Of a stretch of 64,000 nt of DNA, positions 48,357-56,539 are shown one piece after another. The DNA is taken from contig NC_087069.1 of NCBI RefSeq assembly GCF_963678635.1, positions 53,640,635-53,704,634 of the forward strand, read 5' to 3'. Position numbers and translations under genes: made by a program. The stretch is from Symsagittifera roscoffensis (lineage: Eukaryota > Xenacoelomorpha > Acoela > Convolutidae). The notes beneath the pieces are model-generated. The model saw nothing but the letters and a program-made list of their open reading frames with translations, did no database searches and was not told where the DNA came from. Every line of letters starts with the position of its first letter. Positions within the stretch are counted from its first letter, which is position 1.

Positions 48357-49226
48357 TCAATCAAAGCGCTTGAATTTTAGGGTCAACACAACTTCACCAG
48401 TTCCTGCAAAGGGCACTAGTCTTCCAGTTTCTGTGCGCAACTGTACCGATATTGATTGTACAGATGGAGTGAACAGATTATTGTAGTCTAAATTAGTGAA
48501 GTTTTTTCGATGATTAGGTTCAATGCAGCAAGCACTACCGTTTTTGATGCGTCTATTTGAATCAATGACGCGTAACAATGGGGCCTTTGCATCACCAACA
48601 GTTTGGTATTGAATAATGTCAATATAGACAAAAATTAGACTTGTCCCACTTGATAAGTCATATGGGAAATGAGATTCGTACAGTTCGTTTCCCTCATAAG
48701 ATGCATCGAAGGAGGGTATCATCTTGTAACCAATGTGATATTCTCCGTTTTCATCAAGCTTTGCATTGTAGCCTAACAGACTGGGTATTTGGGGACTTTG
48801 GAATGAGATTCCTTCATTTGCATTCATCCAAATGCTCATGCTATTCGTGATTTCTTGAGGACTCGCATCGAAATGAATTTTGTCTTTGAGTTTTGTTTTA
48901 ATCTCATTAATCAATTGTTCTATAAAAGTGTACTCTCCTGATTTGATAAAAACTTTTTCGCCATAGTAAGGACTGGAAATTGTATTCGGATTGCCAGCGT
49001 TGGATTTACTGGCTACTACTTTGGATGCTCTGAAGTACGTAAATTCCTCATCAGTAACATTGTTTAATTTTGTGGGGAAAATTATTTCTGAGATGGCAAC
49101 TCTCCAATCTCCATCTAAAGCTATTTCTTCTTTACAAAAATTTCTAAAACTAGCCAAAGTGTTGTCTGGGAAATAATCCATTGATGCTGTTGAAAGCAAA
49201 TGTACAGTAAACTCATCACTGCCCAT
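48357..49226 (-). CDS. Minor capsid (penton-like) protein
   Basis: 289 residues from Met 49226 (MGSDEFTVHL). The frame opens 9 codons earlier at 49253 but this Met overlaps the integrase stop and fits the family start. Visible are SMDYFPDNTLASFRN near the N-terminus, WRVAISEIIFPT, and a C-terminal VQLRTETGRLVPF, all typical of Polinton penton-like single jelly-roll proteins. It would form the five-fold vertices. Intact. It sits between integrase and core-protein genes. Confidence 0.78.
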   Translation of the reverse strand: MGSDEFTVHLLSTASMDYFPDNTLASFRNFCKEEIALDGDWRVAISEIIFPTKLNNVTDEEFTYFRASKVVASKSNAGNPNTISSPYYGEKVFIKSGEYTFIEQLINEIKTKLKDKIHFDASPQEITNSMSIWMNANEGISFQSPQIPSLLGYNAKLDENGEYHIGYKMIPSFDASYEGNELYESHFPYDLSSGTSLIFVYIDIIQYQTVGDAKAPLLRVIDSNRRIKNGSACCIEPNHRKNFTNLDYNNLFTPSVQSISVQLRTETGRLVPFAGTGEVVLTLKFKRFD

Positions 49227-50231
49227 TTTCTTTATAATCAGCTTTGTTTCCAATTAAACTAAGTTCTTTTTCATAAAATTTTCCGCTAATTTCTTCCTTT
49301 TCCGCATCAATGAGACTGTATGTTGGAGGGTTTATAGTAGGAATGGCAACTATTTCAAAAACTTCGTCTGTAAAAATCTGCTTGTAACCTTTTCTAAAAG
49401 GCAAGTCAGTTTTCGCTATTCGCACATAGTCACCAACAAAAAATTTTGGTTTCTGTACCAACTTCGATGAACTGTTTGCAATTAATGAAACTAAGGCAGG
49501 TACATGTTTTCTTGTGACCTTGTTTGGAGCCAATTTTGTTACTCTATTAACGCGTGAGTTAATCGTTTGAACAAAGTTTTGTAATTTTTCAATATAACTG
49601 TAAGTCCATTCAAACTCCAAGTATTTGTAGATAATACTTTTCAGCGATCGAATGTTTCTTTCGGCAAACGCTGATTTTTTTTCACTGTGAGTATTGTATT
49701 TGATGATTTCTCGTTTAGTACATAACTTTTCGAACTCTCCTTTAAACTCGGTGCCTTTGTCAACCCAAATTTTTTTGGTTGTTTTGTTTTGATCATTTTT
49801 TTGAAAGCTTCGGTTGTTTCTTTAGCATATTTGGTCTTCAGGGGTTCCACTCGTAAGTAGCGAGAGAGACAATCGACAGCAACTAACAAATATCGTACCC
49901 CTCGGTTATATTTAGCCAATTTATCAACATAAGCCAAATCAAGAGACCAAATTTCGTTGATATCGTTAACAATCACTTTTAGCCGAGGATATGTTTTAGG
50001 AAACAATCCATACTTTGTATGTGATGACTGAGATCTCAGAAATTTCTTAACTTTTTTTGGTGAGAGTTGACTAGCATTTGTTAAATTTTTAACGCTACCA
50101 AATGCAGCTGGAGCTTTCGTGTAGAGTAATTTGAGTTTCTTTTCTTCACTGATAGTAGGATTTCCATTCTTTTGTTGACGTCGTCGCAAACGATTCTTTA
50201 CTGCTTTCATAGTTTTTATCATCGTCGTCAT
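49216..50231 (-). pseudogene. INT: Retroviral-like integrase, one frameshift
   Basis: The first frame (to 49641) holds the N-terminal part (TKAPAAFGSVKNL) and the catalytic core start with the first Asp in WSLDLAYVDK. The second catalytic Asp (WVDKG) and the Glu (AERN) are in another frame, which continues to the C-terminal SH3-like part (KFFVGDYVRI) and the stop at 49216. The switch lies at an A7 run on the minus strand (49776-49770). All three catalytic residues are present. The start is uncertain: 50444 opens the frame, but 50231 is preferred because the upstream part overlaps the previous gene and looks non-coding. The enzyme would join element ends to host DNA. Confidence 0.8.
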
Positions 50232-51087
50232 CGTCGTCGTTGGTGGTGGGGAAAAATTCTTTTTTCTGTGATTTTCTTTTGTCGGGTTGCTTGGTTTTGG
50301 TTTTGAGAGTTGTCGATCGAGTCTTCGAAGAGGAGGGTTTCGATCTCTTCGAGTCCTCAGTTGTCGGGTTGTCGGAGAAGAAGGAGGAAGAAGTTGAGGG
50401 CTTAGCTGCTTCGCTCTTAAGCGAGCGGAGAATCTGTTTGGCATAAGTGTTGGACACTAAGCTAGGATCAAGATTCAGTTCTTTCAAAATTTGTGGATAA
50501 AAAACACCCTCAAGTTTTATTGTGTTTTGCTGTGTATCGTACAAAAAGGATTCAATTTTAACGAGTGTTGGTTTTCCTTGAATTAGAACATATCCGTCAA
50601 CGTCTAAAGTCAAGGATTCAACTTTGATTAACTGCTTCAGCACTATGTTTGCCCTTTCCAATTTATTAGCTTCCAATAGCTCTTGAATGGATTCCATAAC
50701 CTTTCGAAACACTTCAGCGGTTTTTCCATAATTTTTTTCATCCTTTTTTTCTAATCTCTTTGAACTTGTCTGCTGCTGAGAATTGTATGATTCAATATTT
50801 TCTTCTGCTTCATCATCACCATCACCGCTGAAATTAGTAAGTGCAGATAAATTTCTTTTTCGAAGATTTGGTACTACATTACTAGGGGTTAAAGGAATAG
50901 GAGATGTTGGGTTTAATGGTGGTGGAGAGTCACGGCTGATATTTCGTTCTCGAAATCGTTGTATGTAACTGAGTTGAGATGATTTGTCGTTAATTAATTG
51001 ATTATGAAGGATTTGAGATTGTGGTGCAGTTTTTTTATCTGGAGCATATGTTTTTCGAGGAATGAGGATGAATTCTTCAGCATACAT
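50146..51087 (-). CDS. Polinton accessory protein upstream of integrase
   Basis: 313 residues, start MYAEEFILIPRKTY. The first 35 residues carry an aromatic/hydrophobic start and a polar SQLSYIQRFRER stretch; a low-complexity Pro/Ser part follows. Residues about 125-215 look folded (AEVFRKVMESIQELLEANKL, DVDGYVLIQGKPTLVKIESF). The tail is Lys/Ser-rich with an Asp run. Proteins with this N-terminus occur next to integrase in other Polintons; their function is unknown to me. The last ~28 codons overlap the proposed integrase start. Confidence 0.6.
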   Translation of the reverse strand: MYAEEFILIPRKTYAPDKKTAPQSQILHNQLINDKSSQLSYIQRFRERNISRDSPPPLNPTSPIPLTPSNVVPNLRKRNLSALTNFSGDGDDEAEENIESYNSQQQTSSKRLEKKDEKNYGKTAEVFRKVMESIQELLEANKLERANIVLKQLIKVESLTLDVDGYVLIQGKPTLVKIESFLYDTQQNTIKLEGVFYPQILKELNLDPSLVSNTYAKQILRSLKSEAAKPSTSSSFFSDNPTTEDSKRSKPSSSKTRSTTLKTKTKQPDKRKSQKKEFFPTTNDDDDDDDKNYESSKESFATTSTKEWKSYYQ

Positions 51088-51097
51088 GCTTAAGGTT

Positions 51098-51355
51098 CTA
51101 GTTTTTCAGGTAAATGTAACACGATTCTCCGATTGATTTAACCAGTGAAATATTGTTTGCCAAAACTTTTCGTTTTTCTCGGATACTAAACTTAGGGTCA
51201 ACAATTTTTCCAAATGGTATTTTCTTACTCTCGATGAAACTCTTGTTAGCTGGAACATGTCCCAGAAAAACATTTACAAAACAATCGCAAAGAAATCTAA
51301 TAAAATTTGAATCAGCTCCTGTCAAAATTGATCTACAATGGCGACTATTGAGCAT
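51098..51355 (-). CDS. Small hypothetical Polinton protein
   Basis: 85 residues from Met 51355, which overlaps the ATPase stop (ATGCTCAATAG); the frame itself opens at 51394. No domain is recognised. It is Cys- and Lys-containing with FSIREKRKVLANNISLVKSI near the C-terminus. Position and the stop/start overlap used by its neighbours support it as a real gene. Confidence 0.5.
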   Translation of the reverse strand: MLNSRHCRSILTGADSNFIRFLCDCFVNVFLGHVPANKSFIESKKIPFGKIVDPKFSIREKRKVLANNISLVKSIGESCYIYLKN

Positions 51356-52037
51356 TTGCTTCAATATACATAATTCTTTCTCTTTCATTTTCAAGAGATG
51401 TGATAACTGCTTTTGAGGATGGTAAATAGAAAATGGTTGGTGAAGGTGGAACTATGTTTGACGAATAACGAAGACATTCTGAAGTTTTGGGATCCAAGTC
51501 TATCAACAGATGACCGAAATCTTCTTTCGTTGCTAACTGATACGCATGACGGAGGAATTTTGCATTATTCAACTGTCTGCCTAAATAATCAATTTGTTGA
51601 ATGTCTCGAGGTGATTTGAACAAAATTAAGTGAGTTTTATTCAAATCTATTGTACGTGATTGCTTACTTTACTGAAATAAATTGTGATTGACATAAATAA
51701 CATCAACATTTTTATGTCGACCTGCTGTAGCTAATTTAACAAAATCTTTTTCACTAAAAATTTCTTCACAGGTATCATCAAAGACAATCATACAATCCCG
51801 TAAGTTATTAACAATTTCAAAGCTGGACAATTTTATAAATTCAATATCAAATTTGTTGTGAGAAACAAAGGAACGGTATTTGGGTTGATCGTGAAGATAA
51901 AAATAAAATATCTTGTTATACGATGGATAGAATGTACCTTTGAGAAGCATTTGAAAAATTAAATCAGTTTTGCCAGATCCCGAGGGACCTGAAACGGACA
52001 TAAACAGACGATCTTTTGTTGAAATGATCTTATTCAT
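51345..52037 (-). pseudogene. ATP: FtsK/HerA-like genome packaging ATPase, one nonsense codon
   Basis: The start at 52037 follows the membrane-protein stop by 2 nt. Walker A is GPSGSGKT (residues about 17-24) and Walker B is MIVFDD, followed by a region with ATAGRHKNVDVIYVNHN that includes a sensor-like Asn. A single in-frame TAA (51671-51669) cuts the frame after NLFQ. Downstream the same frame continues with ILFKSPRD and LGRQL, then GHLLIDLDPKT, the normal C-terminal part. The enzyme would pump the element DNA into capsids. Apart from the stop no damage is seen. Confidence 0.83.
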
Positions 52038-52039
52038 TA

Positions 52040-52329
52040 TTATAACTTGGGATTGGGTAACATGTAACCAACTGTACTGGATAGTTTTGAAAGCCAAATG
52101 GCAGTCTCGTCACAACTAAGATTGTAAAAAGACATTTTGAAATAGATAAAGACAGCAAAATGAAAATGAAACAGACTTGTGTGAAAAAGACAACTTCTGC
52201 AGACGGAAGAGAAAAAGAATTACAAAATTTCCAAGATCTGTTTTCGTGAGATAAAGACTGTTCGGCACCACCAATGTCTACAAAGTCGCAATCATTGTTC
52301 TCGACAGTGGGGGTTTCTTCAATTTCCAT
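52040..52329 (-). pseudogene. Small membrane protein, one frameshift
   Basis: The start is Met 52329 (MEIEETPTVENN), overlapping the stop of the gene before it. An acidic N-terminus is followed by WKFCNSFSLPSAEVVFF, then a single hydrophobic span (about 18 residues). The frame shifts by one base near an A4 run (52157-52160, read as T4 on the coding strand). The other frame ends GYMLPNPKL with TAA at 52042-52040. Small membrane proteins with this look lie beside the ATPase in Polintons, perhaps in a virion membrane or assembly role. Function is inferred. Confidence 0.6.
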
Positions 52330-52615
52330 GTTTACTGGAAGACTTTTTTTGCTTATTTGTATCAAGGTTGATAGTTACAGCTTCATACCAATCGCCTTTT
52401 TTTCTCTCTGATCTATTGCCGTTTGGTTTGTATTTTATTATATATCTTGCTATGTTTTTGTCTGTCAGAAGTATCCGAACAATTTTTTCTACGTTTCCGG
52501 TACTAATTTCGTCTAATAACTCTTTTGGTAAATTCTCACCTGTTAAACTCACATGTTGCGTGTTTTCTTTTGGTAAAAATATTTTTTTGAAATTTTGAAT
52601 TTTCAAACACGACAT
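52319..52615 (-). CDS. Small accessory protein A, paralogue of 52714-53034
   Basis: 98 residues (MSCLKIQNFKKIFLP). The core LPKELLDEISTGNVEKI, then YIIKYKPNGN, aligns with LPAELKELVKTDNVEEI, then FVVKFKSNCN, in the adjacent protein: conserved L-P-x-E-L, a T/S-x-N/G-V-E-x-I pattern and K-x-K-x-N-x-N. No known domain is recognised. The two genes look like a tandem duplication within the Polinton. Confidence 0.6.
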   Translation of the reverse strand: MSCLKIQNFKKIFLPKENTQHVSLTGENLPKELLDEISTGNVEKIVRILLTDKNIARYIIKYKPNGNRSERKKGDWYEAVTINLDTNKQKKSSSKHGN

Positions 52616-52713
52616 GTTAGCAACTAGTAATCACACAAAATCAAAAGAAAATGAAAACAATCAATAAATATATTTATTATGATTCACAAAACTTGGCATA
52701 TATATGTGATTCG

Positions 52714-53034
52714 TCATTTCGGTTCAACAGGCAAATCAACTCCTCGTTCAATGAAGAAAAACTCATATTTTGTGAATTTGTCATGGTTACAATTAGATTT
52801 GAACTTTACAACAAAATGAGCAGCAACTCTGATAGTGGCTTGAACTAAATGTATTTCCTCAACGTTATCAGTTTTGACTAATTCTTTGAGTTCAGCTGGA
52901 AGCTGATGGTCATGTAAATGGATTTGTCTTCTCTCTCCCAGCTGAGTTTGCAGCCCTTCCAGGTTGAGATTGAACAACGGAATTGACTGGCGAAGTTCCT
53001 GGAGTCTGGACATTGTACAGGTGAAAGTAGTCAA
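52714..53034 (-). CDS. Small accessory protein B, paralogue of 52319-52615
   Basis: Up to 106 residues; Met 53034 or Met 53013 could start it. The N-terminal part (SRLQELRQSIPLFNLNLEGL) is helical and the C-terminal half shares the L-P-x-E-L...NVEEI...KFKSN pattern with the gene downstream. It overlaps the end of the 52910-53254 frame by up to 125 nt. Function unknown. Confidence 0.55.
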   Translation of the reverse strand: MTTFTCTMSRLQELRQSIPLFNLNLEGLQTQLGERRQIHLHDHQLPAELKELVKTDNVEEIHLVQATIRVAAHFVVKFKSNCNHDKFTKYEFFFIERGVDLPVEPK

Positions 53035-53254
53035 GAACTGTAAAAAATTTCCGTAAATTATCGATTTCGAGATCGTTAAGTGTAATTTGTTCGAGTTTTT
53101 GCAGGAGAGGTTTTCCTCGACAATCGAATATGCCTGTCCGCGTAAGAGTAACTTTAATTCTTGGTGTTAAACTGTTTTCAGGACTCTGATAAGTCATTGA
53201 AGCGTAAACCACCAAATTTGGAGATAAGGTTGTTTGCATCATTGGACAGTTCAT
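52910..53254 (-). CDS. Hypothetical Polinton protein
   Basis: 114 residues. Residues 10-85 look folded and beta-rich (LVVYASMTYQS, RIKVTLTRTGIFD, then LEQITLNDLEIDNLRKFF). The C-terminal ~35 residues are low complexity and overlap the next gene, so the true end may differ. It overlaps the end of the exonuclease-like gene. No family recognised. Confidence 0.45.
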   Translation of the reverse strand: MNCPMMQTTLSPNLVVYASMTYQSPENSLTPRIKVTLTRTGIFDCRGKPLLQKLEQITLNDLEIDNLRKFFTVLDYFHLYNVQTPGTSPVNSVVQSQPGRAANSAGREKTNPFT

Positions 53255-53779
53255 TTTGTAACCAATCGAAAAAAACCTTGGATTTTCTACGGGTACAATG
53301 CTTTAATAATTGATGCGAGGGAAGTAAATGAGAATGTCGTTTGCAAATATGTTTTTCTTGACCCAATAACTGTTCAATCTTTGGGCAGCCAATATCTTCC
53401 AAATTTTTCAGGGGTAATTTCAAGTATTCAGCTAATAAAACAGATTTTTGTGTACCTTTAGCAAAAAAATGGGAATTTGGGTTCCTCAAACGAATGCTGT
53501 CAAAATTTTGATCCAAGTATGAGTAAGGGTATTCACCTTCGTCCCAACGAAGCCCGTGTAGAAATTTAGATACGCTTTTTTGTACGCTTTTTTCTCTTCT
53601 TTTGATAAATTGTTGAATTGAACTGGTGGCAGAAAATGAATTGTATCAATTGTATTAGCAGAGCAAACGGAAAGTTCCTTTATGATCAATGGTTTCTTGC
53701 CACATTTAAATCCTTCAATATCTAAAATAATGAGATGGTTGAAAAATAATTTTTTAGTTTTCTTTCTTTGGGTTAACAT
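53178..53779 (-). pseudogene. Exonuclease-like (DEDD-type?) Polinton protein, one frameshift
   Basis: The first frame (start Met 53779) has LIILDIEGFKCGKKPLIIKE, with a D-x-E pair in a beta strand like the first motif of DEDD exonucleases, then HFLPPVQFNNLSKEEKKAY. After an A6 run (minus strand, 53581-53576) the frame shifts and continues with HGLRWDEGEYPYSYL and a Cys/His segment (CPKIEQLL, CKRHSH, HCTRRKSK). Frames with the same order recur in invertebrate mobile elements. A nuclease role is a guess from the DxE motif, and the Cys/His part could bind metal. Confidence 0.5.
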
Positions 53780-53788
53780 GACTTTCAC

Positions 53789-54211
53789 TCAACATTCCAA
53801 CAAACGAAATAACTTTGGTTTGAATGTTTTAAGAAATAAGCAAAACGCAATACCTGTCACGTGACCCAGGTAACAGTTTTTTATTGGACAAGGCAAAACA
53901 TATGTGTACCCAGGACCGGTATGGTTTTTTTCTTGCAAATATCCTGCTGCGTCATGCAAAATAGCATGTATTCTAAGAAATTTGAAATGTTTCAAGTGTC
54001 TGTCGAGCGACGAATTGTCTATTCCAATTAAACCACCATATGGTCTGCTTTTCAAAACAAAATCCAAATTAATATCAGCATCCAAATACAAACAAGTGGC
54101 TAAAAAATACTGAAATCTGATTGATTCATCTGGATATTGTGATTTTAAGTCTAAAAAAATTTCGTGAACAAGTTTCAAATCGAAAGTTGAAATCATGTTT
54201 ACTGAACTCAA
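53789..54211 (-). CDS. Hypothetical Polinton protein with HDAAGYL motif
   Basis: 140 residues, intact. The N-terminal half is helical (LKLVHEIFLDLKSQYPDESI). The C-terminal half carries HAILHDAAGYL, GPGYTYVLPCPIKNC and LGHVTGIAFCLFL, with regularly placed Cys and His. No family is recognised with certainty. It ends directly before the exonuclease-like gene. Confidence 0.55.
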   Translation of the reverse strand: MSSVNMISTFDLKLVHEIFLDLKSQYPDESIRFQYFLATCLYLDADINLDFVLKSRPYGGLIGIDNSSLDRHLKHFKFLRIHAILHDAAGYLQEKNHTGPGYTYVLPCPIKNCYLGHVTGIAFCLFLKTFKPKLFRLLEC

Positions 54212-54242
54212 TATAATAAAAAATAATAATGAAAAGTATCAA

Positions 54243-55031
54243 TTAAAACTTAATTTTCTCTTCAACAATAAATTTTACAAATAAAACATCAGTATCTACA
54301 GCAAGTTTTCCATATCCACTTGTCAAAATATCCATTGTTTTACAAAAAGCGGCAGAATGGGATCCATTAATTAAACTTTCAAATCTTTTCAAAGTTTCTG
54401 TATTCATCTCATCTGTTTGAACATGTCTGCTTTCTGTGTATTTCTTTGAAACTGAAGTCGAAACTCTAGCGGATCTGTTTGACGTCGACGATGCAGCAGG
54501 CGTAACTGTATTATTAATTCGTTTCTGTCCCCCAACGGCCGAAGATTTCTTGCAAACGTTTTGATTTGGTGAAGTTTGTTTGTTAGATGATGTTGCAGAA
54601 AGCAATAAATTGGGTAAACGTTTTTTGATTGCAGTGAAATCTAACAAATCGAGATTGGCTGCAACAGGTTGTGCTGAATAAGTGAGAGCTAGTTTAAGTT
54701 TGTCAAATAACTCACAGTTTCCTTTGACATCTTTAGCAGGAGAAACTAAGTATTTGAAGCAAGTGAAAATACAAGGAACACCGAAACATTTTTGGGAAGG
54801 AAAAAATTGATTTAATTGTTCTTCTGAATCTACTTGAATCAATATATGGTAATGAGTTTTTTTTTCATTTTCGACTGAAAAAGGACAATATTCAGATTTG
54901 AAGTGGCTTCCAAAAGCATAATTTTAAAAAGTAGATAAATTAGGAATTTTTTCAGTGATAACAAATTTGAAATTTGGTTGAAATTTTTTGAATTAATCAG
55001 GTAACACAACTTCGAACATAACTTCTGCCAT
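54243..55031 (-). pseudogene. HYH-motif (possibly HUH Rep-like) protein, two nonsense codons
   Basis: One frame runs from ATG 55031 (MAEVMFEVVLPD) to 54243 with TAA codons at 54995-54993 and 54926-54924. Between and after them the sequence is protein-like: FKFVITEKIPN, then CPFSVENEKKTHYHILIQVD. The His-x-His in a hydrophobic strand (54854-54846) resembles motif 2 of HUH endonucleases. Downstream are VPCIFTCFKYL, a Ser/Thr-rich linker and a helical tail. No catalytic tyrosine motif is clear, so Rep homology is only a suggestion. The 199-codon part from 54842 is open. Confidence 0.5.
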
Positions 55032-55045
55032 TTTGTAAAGGAAAA

Positions 55046-55417
55046 TTAATTCGAGTCGTGTTTGAACTCGTTTGTGTTTGAGGAAAGTTGAGTTTTCCTG
55101 GCTCGTTTACAGTTAGACTGTGGCTTGTCTTTGTTTTCAACAGTATCAGAAATTTCACTTGTTTGCGCGCGGATTGACATTCCCGATTTTAGTAATTTTG
55201 AAAATTCTTCGCTGCTTAAGGAAAGTCTTTGTACACATTCAAACTCAGCGCCTTCAGTTGCTTTTTTGAAAATTTTCAGGAATACATAAGTTCCAGTTTG
55301 GTCATAGGTTTTCAATGTAGCACGCACTAATCTTTTACTGTTTTCCGAAATATCAAAATAGCAATCGCCAAAATCTTTATCTGCGTTTGCTGAGAAGCTT
55401 GTTTTGGTTTTATTCAT
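55046..55417 (-). CDS. Small ssDNA-binding-like (PC4-like?) protein
   Basis: 123 residues, first gene of the leftward block. The core (residues 28-82) reads as strands RLVRATLKTYDQTGTYVFLK, then FECVQRLSLSSEEFSKLLKSG. A beta-sheet ending in S-L-S-x-E-E/Q-F/W-x-x-L is the pattern of PC4/SUB1-type ssDNA-binding proteins. The tail is basic and disordered (KRARKTQL). It may bind ssDNA in replication or act in transcription. Homology is inferred from pattern. Confidence 0.42.
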   Translation of the reverse strand: MNKTKTSFSANADKDFGDCYFDISENSKRLVRATLKTYDQTGTYVFLKIFKKATEGAEFECVQRLSLSSEEFSKLLKSGMSIRAQTSEISDTVENKDKPQSNCKRARKTQLSSNTNEFKHDSN

Positions 55418-55902
55418 TGTAACAAGTAAAAATTTTCAAAGTAACTTGATTTAAAACTGAATAGAAAGAAATGAATGGTTCCGATTGATTGTATATGTCT
55501 GCAAAAGAAAGTGTTGTATCTATTTTAATTTATATACACATGTACTTTATATCACAAAGATATTGGATTGCAATTTGGTTCAAATGGATTAGTATTTTAT
55601 GCATGTACAACTGATAAGAATTTTAATGGGTGTTAAAGGTCACAATGTTTAAACGTTATTTTTAATACAAGCTATTTGTTTGAATGCAATTTAGATAAAC
55701 ATAGAATACCACGCAAGGTAACATAAATATTTTACACGCCCTCTCCTATTAATTTGATCAGAAACTACATAGGAGGTCTTGAAAATTCTAATTTTAGAAG
55801 AACCAATCCCTATTTTAATCTCTTGAGGCGTTTTCACAATTCATTTCAGTTTCATTTCTCTCCGCGTTACGTTTGTCCTTTTCTTCCAACTTTTCTTCAA
55901 AA
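55418..55902. promoter_or_regulatory. Divergent intergenic region with minus-strand TATA box
   Basis: On the minus strand TATATAAA lies at 55536-55529, about 112 nt upstream of the PC4-like start codon at 55417. It is a candidate promoter for the leftward block. The plus-strand gene at 55903 starts on the other side. No E2F-like site was seen here. Confidence 0.5.
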
Positions 55903-56537
55903 ATGCCTTGTTACATCATTTCCGGATATTCCAATTACGAAAGAACCATTTTTTATGAAACCGTTCACGGTAATTTTGTAGCAATAATTAACGAAGAAAA
56001 AAGTTTCAATTCTGATGAGTGGACTTGTACTCATCACGTTATGATCCCCAAAAATTTTTTACATTTATTCAGTAAACTTTCCTAAAACAGTCAAAGAAAG
56101 ACGAAGAACTGAATATAAAGTACTTGAGTTACCTTACAAATTCTGGTAAATATACGGATCCTGACGAACCTCTTGCTCTTCAGGTTGATGTTTCAACTTT
56201 ATCAAAACCAGTAAAAAAATTTTTGTATAAATACGATTGTGATGTTACTCCGATGTGTGAAAATCAGTTAGAATACTTTGAAGAAATTGAATTTTTTGAT
56301 CGTTTATGGGGAATGGAACAGATTGAATCACCATCAGTAGTTACCCCGAAAGCTGATCCTTCTCCTTCAGTGTCACCATGGCTTGATGAACCAGATTCTT
56401 CAACTCCAACGCGCACCCCCGAAGCGACAGTGAGTAATCATATGGAAAATTTGACTCCTTCTCTACGCCTTGCACCAAAGAAAAAACGGAAGCTAACAAC
56501 ACTAGAGAAAGCGCAGGAGTATTTGGACCTTAATTAA
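55903..56537 (+). pseudogene. Accessory protein with nuclear localisation motif, two frameshifts
   Basis: The first frame starts at Met 55903 (MPCYIISGYSNYERTIFYET) and runs to a stop at 56085. A second frame around 56063-56150 encodes a basic TVKERRRTEYKVLELPYKF stretch. A third frame from about 56140 to 56537 carries PDEPLALQVDVSTLSKPVKK, an acidic middle with TPTRTPE and SPSVSPW phospho-site-like repeats, and PKKKRKL near the end. The last is an SV40-type nuclear localisation sequence. The frames follow one another without gap, so one gene with two shifts is likely. It could be an early nuclear regulator; function unknown. Confidence 0.5.
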
Positions 56538-56539
56538 CT

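Noticed and set aside
51345-51700. Intron at the ATPase stop codon
   Set aside because: The downstream sequence continues in the same frame immediately after the TAA and no donor/acceptor pair fits, so a point nonsense change is simpler.
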